From contig CM048845.1 of the NCBI GenBank assembly GCA_026545225.1, forward strand, positions 13,392,501-13,456,500: DNA of 64,000 nt, in the 5' to 3' direction. This DNA is from Cornus controversa (taxonomy: Eukaryota; Streptophyta; Magnoliopsida; Cornales; Cornaceae). The position numbers and the translations under genes are program-made. Below the pieces are notes generated by a model. The model was not told the DNA's origin. It made no database searches and saw only the letters and a program-made list of their open reading frames with translations. This document shows positions 19,715 to 31,440 of this stretch, one piece after another (position 1 is the stretch's first letter; each line of letters opens with the position of its first letter).

Positions 19715-22430
19715 TCATGAACTTAGAAGAGGAGGGAGTGAATAGTTTCTTCAATTTTCTTCCTAATATTGCAAGTTTTGGCTAGCACATGCAATCACAC
19801 AATTAATGGACACACAGATTTATAAAGGAAACCCCAGGGTGGGGAAAAAATCTCTTCGAACTGAGATCCACTATGTCTGAAAATGTAGTACAGTAATTCT
19901 CTCAATCACTCTCTCACTCACCCAACTCACAACATAGTCGCTCCAGCACTCAACCTAGTTCACAGCCTCCTTAAGCCTAAACCACTCTCACCAAATCTCA
20001 CAACATTTTTTTTGCTCTCAATCCAGCCCAGGCTTTCCAAAACCCAAGCTATCTCTTACCAAATCTCACCACAATCACTCACACTCCCCCTGTCCAAAGT
20101 ATCCCAATACTTAGACTATACATAGTGATAGTGAAGTCAGTTCGATGTAAGGAGCAACAACTTTTCAAGCTTTGATAGTAGGTCTTCAAAGTCAATATTC
20201 AAATTTTCAAGCTCTAATTGTTAGTCTTCAAGGTTCAGCTAAATAATGATGTCAAACACTTGATCTTCTTTGACAAATAATTGCATTTCAATTTCTTCAA
20301 AGATAGGTCTTTAATATGAATTAGAAGCACTCTTTCAATAAATTCTATTCTCAGCTTCTTGAATAACCATTCAGCTTGGAATTTTCTTCTGACAATGGTC
20401 CAAGTATTTCTTTGTCTTTGTACCTGTTCTTAAAATGAACACAACTGCAACTAGAGTAGAAATTAGTAGAACAAGTAGTTCAAAATATAAAGAGCATGAA
20501 CACAATTAAGCACAACATACTTCGGCAAACATAATTCAGTGAAATATAATTTAACAAAGTAGCGTATCAAAATCAGCATAATAGATTATGGAGTTCAGCA
20601 CGATAGCATAGAAAAATTAGCATGATAGCATTTTTAAGACAGCAAAATTAGCACTCCAAAAAAAAACTTAAATCAACACTATTGAGTTCTCATATCAGCA
20701 CTATTAAGATCTCAAATCAGCACCTTATAAGTCTCAAATCAGCACAATTAATTTCTCAAAATAGCACCTTATAAGTCTCAAATCAACACAATTAATTTCT
20801 CAAAATAGCACCTTATTAAACCCAAATCAGCACTATTTAAATTCCAAATCAGCACTATTAAAATCTCAATTCAGCACCTTAAATTTCTCAAATCAGCAAC
20901 ATGCATATTTTAGAAAACAGTTTCAGCAATTCAACATTTTAAATGGTAGCAATGAGGATTTCAGCAATACAACATTCTGGCAGCAAGATGAAACTTTTAG
21001 CAAAATAGAATTCTGGCAGCAAATGAAAGCATAACAAAACAGATTACAAAATCTCTAAACATGAAAACTCGGTGAAACATAATTTTTGGCAGCAAGAGGA
21101 AACTTTCAGCAATTTAAAATTCAGAATTCAAAATTCAAAATAAGAGTTTCTAGAAAATGATTTCAGCAATGAGAGTTTCCAGAAAATGATTTCAGCAAAA
21201 ATACTTTAGCATAACAGAATTCATAAGGTACCATTTTAAGATTTCAGAAACAATAAATAGAACAATCAACTCAAAATATAATTTAGTAAGTACATACTAT
21301 TCAGTCACATGTGATATTTCAGAGAACCAATAGCAGAGCATTCAAATCAAATTATGAGTTCAGTAAGCAAACACACATCAGCCGCATGTGAGAGTGAGTG
21401 AACATTTAGGAGAATATTGAGATCTTAACAAAGTTAATTTTAAGAGTTTATACCTCAATCGTGTTGAACATCAGAAACATCATACTCACAGTTACAAACT
21501 TCAGCTTAGAGAAGAATAAGATGATTCCATAATTGCACACTTCAGCTTAGAGAAGAAGAAGATGATTCCATCTGAGGCTCAAACTCGTCGCACGCAAATT
21601 AGTCTTGATTTCTCTCTTTTTGTTGTTTTCTTTTTGTCGCCGCACAACCTCGCATTTCCTTTTTCTCTGTATCTCATTTTTCTTTTTCTCACTGTGCACT
21701 CATATATATCATCACCTCACATTTTCACACTATGCACTCATCACTCTACTATATCTTTTATTCTTACAGTCTCTCTCTCTCTCTCTTTGGTCTCTCGATT
21801 TTTCAAACTTTTCATATCAGACCCACTTTTCTCTCCCAGCGCCTCACCTACTTTCTTGAATTGACCTAATCTTATTCTATATATATGAGCCGAAAACCTT
21901 TCCCTCAGCTGCACTTTTTCACTATATAAGTAAATAAATAAATAAATAAATATATATATATATATGTACCTTCAAGAATCAGCCGAAAATAGGTCTTTCC
22001 AACAACTTTTCTTTTTCAACAACATTTCTTTTTAATTACAAAACAACCACTCCTTTTTATTTTATTTATTTTTGATTTGCTTTATCTAATACTAACATAT
22101 ATGAATCTACTATGCCAATGCATATGTGCCGCCATCAGCAAGAAATATTTTTTTTGCTTTTTTTTTTTTTTAAATGAGAAACTCTAATGACACAAATTCC
22201 CAAAAAGACCCTTAGGACACCTTTACCTTAGCATGAATTTTCAAATCGGCCTTCTTTGAAAAATTGACTAAAGTGTCCCTGTAATTTCATTAGAGCATAA
22301 CATGAAAGAGCATAATAGAGCAGTACAATTAATTAAATTATAAAATTATATGAAATGACACTAATGTCTCTATAGATCCTTTTAACATTAAAACTTGGGC
22401 AAACATGTTCATGGGCTTCCCGGACCATCA
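19715..22430. mobile_element. 2.7-kb insertion in the gypsy RT, solo-LTR-like, family not recognised
   Basis: Its borders are exact: the host codons for TKYEKCEFW are split and ACGAG is duplicated (19710-19714 and 22431-22435). The plus-strand ends are TCATGAAC... and ...ACCATCA. If the second base was once G, the ends would be TGATG...CATCA, as in an LTR. No terminal repeats longer than a few bases, no gag or pol, and only short ORFs were found, so a solo LTR or a non-coding retroelement is likelier than a DNA transposon. On the minus strand a purine tract GGACAGGGGGAGTGTGAG lies near 20084-20101. A repeat block of ATCAGCAC words is at 20670-20900. Confidence 0.75.
20670..20900. repeat. Short tandem repeats inside the 2.7-kb insertion
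   Basis: About nine degenerate units of 25-30 bases built on (T)CAGCAC..TTATAAGTCTCAAA, such as AATCAGCACCTTATAAGTCT. Looser copies of CAGCAA words continue to about 21240. Non-coding. Confidence 0.7.
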
Positions 22431-24661
22431 ACGAGAAATGTGAGTTTTGGCTAGCGGAAATAAAATTCCTTGGACATGTTGTGTCCGAATGAGAAGTTTC
22501 CGTAGATCCATCCAAGATAGAGGCGGTGATGAGCTGGGAAAGACCTAAGAGTGTATTTGAAATACGTAACTTCTTGGGATTGGCCGGATATTATCGGAGG
22601 TTTGTGAAAGACTTTTTGAAGTTACCAATACGAATGACTAAGCTTACCCAAAAAGGAGTGAAGTTTGTATGGAATGATGCTTGCGAGCATGCATTCATGG
22701 AATTGAAGAGTCGTTTGACTTCAGCGCCAATATTGATCATTTCAGAACGTGGGTTGGGGTACACGATTTATTATGATGATTCACGACTTGGTTTGGGATG
22801 TGTGCTAATGCAAATCGAACCAGCAGTGGTGTATGGTTCAAGGCAATTGAAGACGAATGAACACAACTACCCGACACATGACTTGGAATTGGCAGCAGTG
22901 ATCTTTGCACTCAAGGTGTGGAGATATTACTTGTATGGTGAGAGGTTTGAGGTGTTCTCGGACCACAAAAGTCTCAAATGCCTTTTCTCACAAAAGGATT
23001 TGAATATGAAGCAACGGAGGTAGATGGAATACATGGAAGATTATGACTTCAACTTGCAATATCATCTGGGAAAGGCCAATGTGGTAGCAAATGCATTGAG
23101 TAGAAAGTCACATGGTAGCTTAGGGAGCTTAGCCATCCGGGAGTGGAAGATGATGGAAGATATCTCAGAAATAGGATTGCATTTTAGTGATGATGATGGG
23201 CCTGCGATGTTCTTTACTCTCATTGCTCAACCAACTTTAGTGAGTCGAGTAATAGAGGAATAGAGGAAGGATAATGAAATTGAGACTATTCGAACACGAA
23301 TTTTGGGTTGTGAAATGGTGGAAGGATGGAGAGTTCATTTGGATGAGAGCATAAAATTCAGAGGGAAGATGTTTGTTCCCTTAGCTTGTCGGGATGAGAT
23401 TCTGAAAGAGTTTCACAACTCGAGACTTGCAGTACATCTAGGTGGTACCAAGATGTGTCATAACCTACGTCGACAGTAATGGTGGAAGGGTATTAAAAAA
23501 GATGTAGCTCGATTTGTAGCAAGGTGCCTCACTTGTCAACAAGTGAAGGCCGAGCATCAGAGACCAACGGGGTTGTTACAGCCATTACCCGTGGCTATGT
23601 GGAAGTCGGAGCATGTCACTATAGACTTCGTGACGGGATTTCCCAGGTCAAGGAAGAGTCACGACGCAGTTTGGGTGGTCATTGACAGATTGACGAATGT
23701 AGCTCACTTCATTCCTATCAGAGTGACCGATGATGTGGATACTCTCAGTAGATTGTACATTGAGCAGATCCTTAGGCTTCATGTCGTGTCAATTTTTATT
23801 ATTTCAGATACAAACCCACGATTTACATCTCGATTTTGACAGAGTTTCCAAGTAGCATTGGATACAGACCTTCACTTTAGTACAACTTTTCATCCTCAGA
23901 CGGATGGTCAGTCCAAGCGTACTATACAGATTCTGGAGGATATGTTGCGAGCATTTGTTCTTGATTTTTGGGGTAGTTGGGAGGATCACCTTCTATTGGT
24001 GGAGTTTGCATACAATAATAGTTATCAAGCTAGCATTGAGATGGCTCCATTCGAGGCTTTGTGTGGTAGACCATGTAGGTCACCTGTCTGTTGGACTGAG
24101 GTCGGAGAGAATTTTTTTGGGACCAGACTTAGTGTGAGAAACTACAGAGAAGATCAAAGCAATTCAATAGAGATTGCTTACAGCTCAGAGTCGTTAGAAA
24201 AGTTATGCCGATAGAAGGCGACGACCTTTGGCATTTAAGGTGGGAGACTATGCCTTTCTGAAAGTCTCACCATGGAGAGGTTTGATGAGGTTTGGTCGTA
24301 GTGACAAGCTAGCGCCACAATTTATCGGGCCATTTGAGATTTTGGATCGGATATGGGAGGTTGCTTATCACTTGGCATTGCTAACGCAATTGTCAAGTGT
24401 GCACAGCACTTTCTATGTGTCTATGTTAAGAAAATATGAGCCGGACCCTTTTTATGTGCTTGATTGGGCAAACCTTGAGGTGGAGGAGGGCGTGTCCTAC
24501 GAGGAGAGGCTGATTCAGATTTTGGACACTAAAGAGCAAGTGCTTCAAGACAAAACCATTCCATTGGTTAAAGTGCTTTAGAGGCATCATGGGGTAGAAG
24601 AAGCTACATGGGAATGGGAAGAAAAATTTTGCCCAAAGTATCCTGAGTTATTCACCACTTG
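22431..24661 (+). pseudogene. pol: Gypsy pol, rest of RT, RNase H, integrase and chromodomain-like tail
   Basis: Resumes as EKCEFWLAEIKFLGHVVSE, then [19 protein letters not shown], RNase H ([36 protein letters not shown]), integrase zinc finger (CLTCQQVKAEHQRP) and core (ITIDF-like VTIDFVTGFPRS, IISDTNP, HPQTDGQSKRT, WEDHLLLVEFAYNNSY). It ends with the tail EERLIQILDTKEQVLQDK, LVKVL*RHHGVEEATWEWEE and PELF, which resembles the chromodomain-type C-terminus of Tekay chromoviruses. Stops occur near 22489, 23021, 23261, 23837 and 24579, with frame changes between blocks. Non-functional. Confidence 0.88.
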
Positions 24662-24693
24662 AGATATATTCTAATTTCGAGGATAAAATTCCT

Positions 24694-24708
24694 ATAAAGT
24701 TGGGAGGT
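24694..24708 (+). other. Gypsy polypurine tract
   Basis: The purine-rich AAAGTTGGGAGGT lies immediately before the TG of the 3' LTR. Confidence 0.75.
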
Positions 24709-27097
24709 TGTAGAGACAGTGCCCAATTTTGGCCGATTTTTAATTTTTTCATCAGTTATTACTTTAAGTGTATTTTAAATGATATTTTAATATGTTTTGA
24801 ATCTGGAGAACATGTTTGGAGAGTTGTATTACGATTTTGAAAAGTTTTGAGAACTTTTGAAAATGTTTGACTTTTTGGTCAATGGGAGCCCTGGGATGAA
24901 GTTTAATGAGTCCGAGAATTTTGAAAAAATTTTAAAAAATATTATTTCTGATTATGGACCAAACTAAATATTTAGAGTGTTAAGGAAGTGATTTAAGGAC
25001 CATCGAAGTTTTTGAAATCGAAAACGAAGGTCAGGAGGGTACGTTAAGTGGCTCGGGGGCAAAACGCTCATTTCGCATCCCAAGGAGTGAGATAAATATC
25101 AAAGGGGTATGGGATATTTCATTTTACAGATCTCCCTTCTCTCTTTCTGAAAGTTAGATTTCAAGCTTGAAATTCGAGGTAGGGGTGTGAAATTTTTTCT
25201 TGCTTTAATTTTATAGATCCCTTATTTGTGACATGAAAGATAGGTTGCGATTTATTGAGTTTAGGATTTTTGTATGTGTGTGTGTGTGTGTGTATAATCC
25301 CTAACTAACATGTCGCATATGTGATATTGAGACTATGTATGCAAATTATTGGAATTGTGTTCAATTGATGAAAATGTGTCAAATCTAAGTTTTGATATAG
25401 AATTGTGCATAAAATGTATGATTTTCTTGAAAAATGCATAAACATGATAATTTTCATGAAATAAGTGAAATGACATTGTGACAAACTTGAGTTGAGAAAG
25501 AAAATGTATGGTTTTGATGAAATGCATTACATTGTGTGAGACATGTGCATTTATGTGATAATATGCATTACGTGAAATGCAAGTTTTAGGGCAGGAGTGA
25601 GAATTAAGATAAGGGCATGGATCCCTAGGATGAAAGACTCAAAATTTGGCCAAATGGGTGTCGCTTCGGTTGGGTTAGTAGCTCGAAAAGCATAAGCAGA
25701 GTTTGAGTTTCCAAGAGACCCTTACTATTGGTTTGATAAGTTTGCCCCCCTTTGAATTGATTTTCAGATTTATGTAGCATGAGTTATACACATGAATTGT
25801 GACTTGTTCAAATTATTATATGTGCGTATCCATCGAATGTGAAGCATCACGCATGATTTATAAAACATAATTTTTTATTGGCAAAAAGCATTGATAATTA
25901 TCATATAGATTGTAATGATTTCATATGCATTCATGCTTGGATCCCAAGTTAGAGTAGAGATGGGTGGATCATTCTTACTGAGCTGCTATGGTGCTCACCC
26001 CCTATTTTCAAACTCTTTTCAAATAAGGCACCAATGGAGGATGAAGCATGATTGGCTTAATGGACCTTTGGGAGTTCTTTTGGACTTTTGATATGTAAAT
26101 GGATGTCCATGCTAGCTTATGGCATGTGAACTAAGTAAAAAGCATTGTATTTACATTTGACTCATGTTGGTACACTTTAGTTTCAAAGGTAATAACCATA
26201 TATGGACCATATGTGACTTTTGGGGTATGAATAGATAAATGTTGGTTTTGTTTCCACTATGTATAGTCCTTGGATATGAATGTTTGGGGTGTGATTGATC
26301 ATGAGTATGATTTAATGCTTATGAATGATGTAGGTTCCTTTCTTGCATGATTTCAGAGTTATATGAAATGATTATAATAGTAGAAGAAACTTAGAATGCC
26401 AACAAAATGGCCAATTGAATAATTGCAGGATTTTCTGCAGGTGCATTAGTCCGGGCACTTCGATGCATCGAAATAGGCATTTCAATACATCGAAACTTTG
26501 ATGCATCGAAATGCCCACTTAGATGCATCAAAAAACCTGCAGAATTTTGAGAAACCAAAAGTCCCGAGAGTGGTTTTTGAGTGACACTTGTGCAATGCAT
26601 CAAACCTACGATGCATCGAAATCACCATTTCAATGCATCGAAATCATTGTTCATAGCATATTCCAAAATTTGCCCAAAAATCAATTGAGCATAACTTTTT
26701 CGTTTTAAATCGAAATTGAGTGTGATTTTTTTTTAAATTGAGTATTTTTGAATCCTCTATCCAATTATAAGGGTTTCAGTTTCAAGTTCCAGTCACATGA
26801 GGAGTTGAGTTCTTAAATTGAGGGGTTATATAAGCGTGGCTTGATGTGGGGCTTATGAGGTTGGTTGTGGTTGAGGTTGAGTTAGCACATCTATGTGCAA
26901 GAAAAGAGTTAAGATTCCACAGTATTTGAAAGTGAAGAGAGTTCATTAGGGATTATTGGATGAGTTCACCTTCGATTTCTAGAGAACAAAAATCAGGCCG
27001 TGACAACATGGTATCAGAGCGTGGTACCATTGTGGTTAGAGTGTGAATTAGCCCTAGTCATCTTCGATTTTCGAAGAACAAAAATTGAGGTGTGACA
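24709..27097 (+). repeat. Gypsy 3' LTR, 2.39 kb
   Basis: Begins TGTAGAGACAGTGCCC and ends GAGGTGTGACA. It contains a (TG)n run near 25277-25293 and a block of TTTCGATGCATCGAAA-like palindromes at about 26456-26645. Close to the end it includes a copy of the primer-binding site (TGGTATCAGAGC near 27011), so the LTR has absorbed about 100 bases of internal sequence. The 5' copy is shorter through deletion. Right neighbour: second half of the hAT element. Confidence 0.85.
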
Positions 27098-27245
27098 CAT
27101 ATTCAACCCGTTTTGACCCGCAATTTAATTGGTTTACTTTGTCAATCTATTTTTGACCCGACCAAAAAAATAAGTTACTCATATCCATTAATGACTAGGC
27201 GAACATGGGCGAGTTGACGGGTTTGTACCCAATTTGCCACTCCTA
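27098..27245. mobile_element. Right half of the split hAT-type element
   Basis: Continues the GACCCG / CAACCCG-rich sequence of 4376-4680 and ends CCCAATTTGCCACTCCTA, the inverted counterpart of the left end, followed by TTCATGAT (27246-27253), identical to the bases before 4376. This pairs the two ends across 22.4 kb. Confidence 0.7.
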
Positions 27246-27379
27246 TTCATGATATTGAAGAGTTTATAGCGGCACACCTTACCTTATAATTAAACACCAC
27301 ATTGATTCTGTAAATTGAAAGAAAGTCAAATTAAGCACCTTAAGCAACTTCAAATCTAAAGATTTAGTTTTTAAAGTTT

Positions 27380-27645
27380 TTAAAATATGGTGGTTAACTT
27401 CCTTTAAAATTTGGTTGAATTTACTTTAAGTACCTCTGCCGTTAATTAACAGTCAGCTCCATTAAAACCAATTAACAGAAAAAAATCAAAATACCAAAAC
27501 TACCTTCGGTGGTAGTAACATTGGTGTGACATTAATGGATAAAATATATACATAAAACATATTAATCTCAGTCAAATGATTAGAAATTGAGATTATTTTT
27601 GCACAAAAGCATTATAACTTGAGGGTACTTTTGTAATCATGCAAG
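27380..27645. mobile_element. Fragment of the GGGTAAATT Mutator-like MITE family
   Basis: In inverted orientation it matches the interior of the element at 2966-3406: AAAGTTTTTAAAATATGGTG, GTGTGACATTAATGGATAAA and TTTTTGCACAAAAGCATTAT all have counterparts there. Both termini are missing or unrecognisable, so limits are approximate. Confidence 0.6.
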
Positions 27646-27659
27646 ATCAGAGTATTTTA

Positions 27660-29070
27660 TTTTAATTTTTATTATTAAAATTTATATGAATGAAATTATG
27701 AATGAAAAATGATTGTCTTACTAAAAATCAAAATTACTGAACAAGACACAAAACTAGAGAAACCTATCATCTGTTAGCAGTGAACTTCACACAAACTGTG
27801 TTTGTTGAATAGTTGAGTTTTCACTTTCTTTATAATTATTCTTCATCAGATGTCTTAAAATGCATGTACACAGTACATGTTTAAAAGGAAAACAATATTC
27901 AAATGGCAATTAAAAAAAAATTAATGATGAAAAAGAGAGAGAGGCTCTGTACATGCACATGCAACATCGTTGTCACAAAACTTTGAAAATACAATAATTC
28001 GAGAAACATAGCAATGAATGTCACCGACTCTCAAAATAATAGTCTTGCATATTCAAAAGAATAATTTTATACATGTCTGAAATAATACGTTGTATATGCA
28101 GAAAAAAAAGAAAAAATACATATATTTAACGATGAACATTAGACCAGATAATAAAATCTCTCCTCCTCAAAAAAGAAGTTGAGTGTTCGTGAAATCTTCC
28201 TAACCTATTAGGAGCAATATTATGGATAGCAATATTATTTTTCCTTGAAGAAGTTTGGCAAACATTTTTTTTCTTCATTGTGACCTGAAAGTCATGAATT
28301 TAAAACAAAAAAACAACCTCTCCGAACAAGGTTGCATGATAAAAAAACTTAGAAAAAAATCTATTAAAATACAAGAAATCAGTAAAAAAAAGTCTTTCGG
28401 TAGTCATACAAATTAAGCAACGATTTGGACCAACAATAGGAAAGAGAAAATCAAGAAGACAGGGCGGTGCACCGGCGATGCGCGCAAGAAAAGCTAAATG
28501 CATAGTGATTTTTACTGATACCCAACAGAATATCAATACTAATATTAATAATTCTAATAAAAAAGACGAAGTGACTTTAACATGTTATTCACAATAATCA
28601 GAGGAACATAATCAAAGGTTCTATGCGCGTTCAAAGATGAAAAATAGTTATTGGAAAACGATTTCAAGCAAATATACATTTTCCCATTTTTTTGGGCAGA
28701 ATAAACAAATCCCTCCTTTTTTTTCCTTTTGACATCTCCAGACTAATGAAACTCATTTTTCAAAATTGGATGGAAAAAAAAAAAAAGAAAGAATGTATTT
28801 CATGAGAAATTTTTTATTGTGCCGCAAATATCATGTCATCAACTAATTATATATATACACACAAGTAAAAATACATCTAATTTTGTAAATCATATCACTG
28901 TATATCAGTGTCTAATTATCCACAGTGTTGCCATATTGTCACTGCTCTTAACTTGTTAAAAATTTTCCTAGTGACGAGTTAATGGTAAAACCTCTGTGCA
29001 CTGATTGTGTCCTTTGCACGATTTTTCTTCACGTGACTAGCCAAAAGAAAGCAATGGAATGCAAAGTTTG
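27660..29070. other. AT-rich intergenic sequence
   Basis: No supported gene. A short GC-richer patch at about 28430-28520 has an open frame of 78 codons on the minus strand (LAFLARIAGAPPCLL) that I do not recognise and do not call. Confidence 0.4.
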
Positions 29071-29082
29071 GTTGTGATAAAG

Positions 29083-29293
29083 AGGAAAATGAAGGAACAA
29101 CAAAAAATAAAAGAAAAATACACCCTCCTATATATATATATATATATAGACTGCATGTAAGAATATTTGTGGAGAATGAGAGGAGGAAGTGGTGGTTTAG
29201 GTCGAGACAGGTGGAGGACTAGTGTTGATGCACAGTGAAGACTTTGGGAGGGTATATTTTTCTTTTATCTTTTTGTTGTTCCTTCATTTTCCT
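29083..29293. repeat. Foldback repeat, about 47-bp arms
   Basis: Left arm 29083-29129 and right arm 29247-29293 are near-perfect inverted copies (AGGAAAATGAAGGAACAACA followed by AAA[A/G]ATAAAAGAAAAATA and CCCTCC). They are separated by about 117 bases containing (TA)n. GGTTGTGATA just outside the left arm also has an inverted match (TATCACAACC near 29313-29322). It may be a small foldback element or a source of hairpin RNA; no target duplication was found. Confidence 0.7.
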
Positions 29294-29728
29294 ATATATA
29301 TATATATATAATATATATAAGTATCACAACCAATTTTTATTCAACCAAATTAATTATACACACAAGAAAAGAAAAGAAAAACGAAAACCCATCCCTCAAG
29401 AACAACCCCTTTAATTATCTTGATTTTTTGCCAAACAAGATATTGTTACATGAAATAATTTACTTCCATATTTTCCTCTAAACAATTGGTATAACGAAAC
29501 AATATTAATTGTAAACAAGAGATAGACAGTGTAAAGAGTTAATATATTGTTCAAAAACAAAATGACCCAACCATGCAACTCCAAAAGTATTCACAATTAC
29601 AGCTCTTCATCATCTAATGTTATTGATTACATATATATATATATATGTATTTTCACACATACACACACACACACACACACAGTAGATCAGCTCAAGTGTT
29701 GTAGAGTTTTGATCAGGTAAGCTCGGTT

Positions 29729-30634
29729 TCACCGGCCCAAACTGAGAGCAGCTTTCACATCCAACCTCCATGCAAATCCTCCACTCTCCATCCTCCACAC
29801 ATCACAAGGCATCCTCACCACCTTCTCCTTCTCACACCTCATGTAGGAGTACTCTAACCTCACCCTGCACGTGAACGCCCTCCACGTCACAGCCACCTTC
29901 TCCTCCATCACCAACCGCACGATCCCACCCTGCCCCACCATCTCCCTGTATGCCCCGTTCGTCCACACCACCCCATCACAGCCGTCCGATATGAACCCCG
30001 GACACGTGTCCCTCTCCAGATTCATCCTCCTCTCCTCGTCCGTATAGTACCCCCCAACCACATCACCACCCACCCACGTGTCCGTCACGCATTCCACCGT
30101 CACCGTCGACATCATCACCGTCCGATCCAAACCCACAGGCACGTGACAGACCCCGGACGTCACGTGACTATCGTTTTGGCTAAAGTTCAACCAGATCGGT
30201 GTATTCTTCACTTGCTGCTTTGTCACCACCATTTCAGAGTGCTTCTTACTCGGAGAACCAATACCGGAAATTTCTTTCCGGTCGGGTTTCTCCGGCAACA
30301 AAGGCAGTGTCACAATCGTCTCGCCGCCGGAATCTGACCCACCAGCACTGATTTTTTTACTGGGTGTGTCGGGTTCCTTCGGCGAGCTGTTTCTTTTTCT
30401 GTTACTATTACGACTTTTGCTGTTGTTGTTAGTATATCTAACGTACCTTCTTTTAGCTCGTCCTTTTCTGAGGTACACTTCGTTTTTCTCCGGCGTGGAA
30501 CCGCCGGAAACTGACCCACTGGTGGCTGGCTTCGGCGCGATAGGCCGGAATCTGAGCATTATACGGTTTACTTTCGACATATCGTACTCACCACCAGCGT
30601 ACCGTGCAATACAGCACGATCCTCTACCGTCCAT
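29729..30634 (-). CDS. DUF7950-type plant protein (MLRFRPIAPKP family)
   Basis: Single-exon ORF of 301 residues. After the start MDGRGSCCIARYAGGEYDMS comes the family hallmark VNRIMLRFRPIAPKP. A low-complexity basic and Ser/Asn-rich linker follows (RYVRYTNNNSKSRNSNRKRN), with possible nuclear-localisation clusters. The C-terminal globular domain contains VESVT-like VECVTDTWVGG, DTCPGFISDGCDGVVWTN, VAVTWRAFTCRVRLEYSY and DVWRMESGGFAWRLDVKAALSLGR. The family is restricted to plants and, as far as I know, has no established biochemical function. The gene is GC-richer than its surroundings, as usual for an intact single-exon gene. A TATA box lies about 100 bases upstream. Confidence 0.9.
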   Translation of the reverse strand: MDGRGSCCIARYAGGEYDMSKVNRIMLRFRPIAPKPATSGSVSGGSTPEKNEVYLRKGRAKRRYVRYTNNNSKSRNSNRKRNSSPKEPDTPSKKISAGGSDSGGETIVTLPLLPEKPDRKEISGIGSPSKKHSEMVVTKQQVKNTPIWLNFSQNDSHVTSGVCHVPVGLDRTVMMSTVTVECVTDTWVGGDVVGGYYTDEERRMNLERDTCPGFISDGCDGVVWTNGAYREMVGQGGIVRLVMEEKVAVTWRAFTCRVRLEYSYMRCEKEKVVRMPCDVWRMESGGFAWRLDVKAALSLGR

Positions 30635-30726
30635 CTGTCTCTCTCTCTCTTCTTCTTCTCACTCTATATATCTGTGTATAAACACATAGATAGTGTGTGA
30701 TGCGTAGAATAACTGAGGATGGGGCG

Positions 30727-30870
30727 ATATATTTATAAGACGTGTACATAAGACACGTACGAGAACTGACACGTGTGCGAACCTTGGCAGAAACAGCGCA
30801 GACAGTTGATTGGTTGAAAGTGAAACGTGGTTGGGCCCACTAAATAGTAGTCTGATGGGCCCAATACGTG
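30727..30870 (-). promoter_or_regulatory. Promoter of the DUF7950 gene with TATA box and ACGTG motifs
   Basis: On the minus strand TATAAATAT (complement of 30729-30737) lies about 95 bases before the start codon. Upstream are repeated ACGTG cores: CACGTG at 30770-30775, CACGTAC near 30754, AACGTGG near 30825 and TACGTGAGG near 30866. GGGCCCA/TGGGCC words are near 30835 and 30858. ACGTG clusters are binding sites of bZIP factors and common in abscisic-acid-responsive plant promoters; response to that hormone is inference. Confidence 0.65.
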
Positions 30871-31209
30871 AGGATGGTAATTGGGCGTTACTGATCTGCC
30901 AATAAGATACCGTGGAGTGTTACTACTTTAGCCAAAAGTGGGCCACGTTTCCCTCACATCTTGTGAACTGTCCAAGAAAATAAAAACAATTAAATTTCAC
31001 TCTCTTTATCCGATAATTACCTTATATGCTACTGCAACAATTTTACAAAAATTTTATTCCCTATGTCGCATTCGCAAATGATAAAAAAAACTTAAATTAT
31101 TAGATAGTTTTGAATACCGACCAAGGATTCCATGTGAACAAATTACTCGAATATTTTCTTTCACTTGAATTCTCGTTAAAGTCGGACCTCTCTGTCTACT
31201 TGTGCCTAG

Positions 31210-31440
31210 ATTCGAACTCTATTTGAACGAATACTTAACATGACATCAGGTCAAATATTAGGGTTGGACTATTTTATCTACCTGTGCCTAAATCTGAACT
31301 CTATTCTAACAGATGCTTAACATGACACCAGATCAAATATTAGGATCGTACCACCTTGTTTACATGTTCGAACTCTATCCAAACAGACACTTAACATGAC
31401 ATTACATCAAAGATTAGCTCTAACTCTGATATCAATGGTT
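31210..31440. repeat. Three diverged repeats of about 80 bp
   Basis: The phrase GAACTCTAT..NAACNNATNCTTAACATGACA..CAGNTCAAATATTAG occurs at about 31213, 31297 and 31369. The last copy runs into CTCTGATATCAATGGTTACGG, which on the minus strand resembles a retroelement primer-binding site (TTGATATCAGAG), so this may be an old LTR fragment. Confidence 0.6.

Larger units (their letters stand above)
5374..27097 (+). mobile_element. Ty3/gypsy Tekay-type (chromovirus) retrotransposon, decayed and twice interrupted
   Basis: Order on the plus strand: damaged 5' LTR (5374-5933 and 16125-16984, split by a copia element), primer-binding site, gag, protease, reverse transcriptase (split at 19715-22430 by another insertion), RNase H, integrase, C-terminal chromodomain-like tail, polypurine tract, 3' LTR (24709-27097). 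The integrase tail and the long LTRs fit the Tekay/Del lineage. Many stops and frameshifts make it inactive. Its 3' LTR abuts the right half of the hAT element at 27098, but the first ~80 bases of the 5' LTR are gone, so the expected 5-bp duplication (CATAT after 27097) cannot be matched. Confidence 0.85.

Noticed and set aside
29083-29293. microRNA precursor
   Set aside because: The stem is far longer and more perfect, and the loop longer, than usual plant MIR genes; a foldback element fits better.
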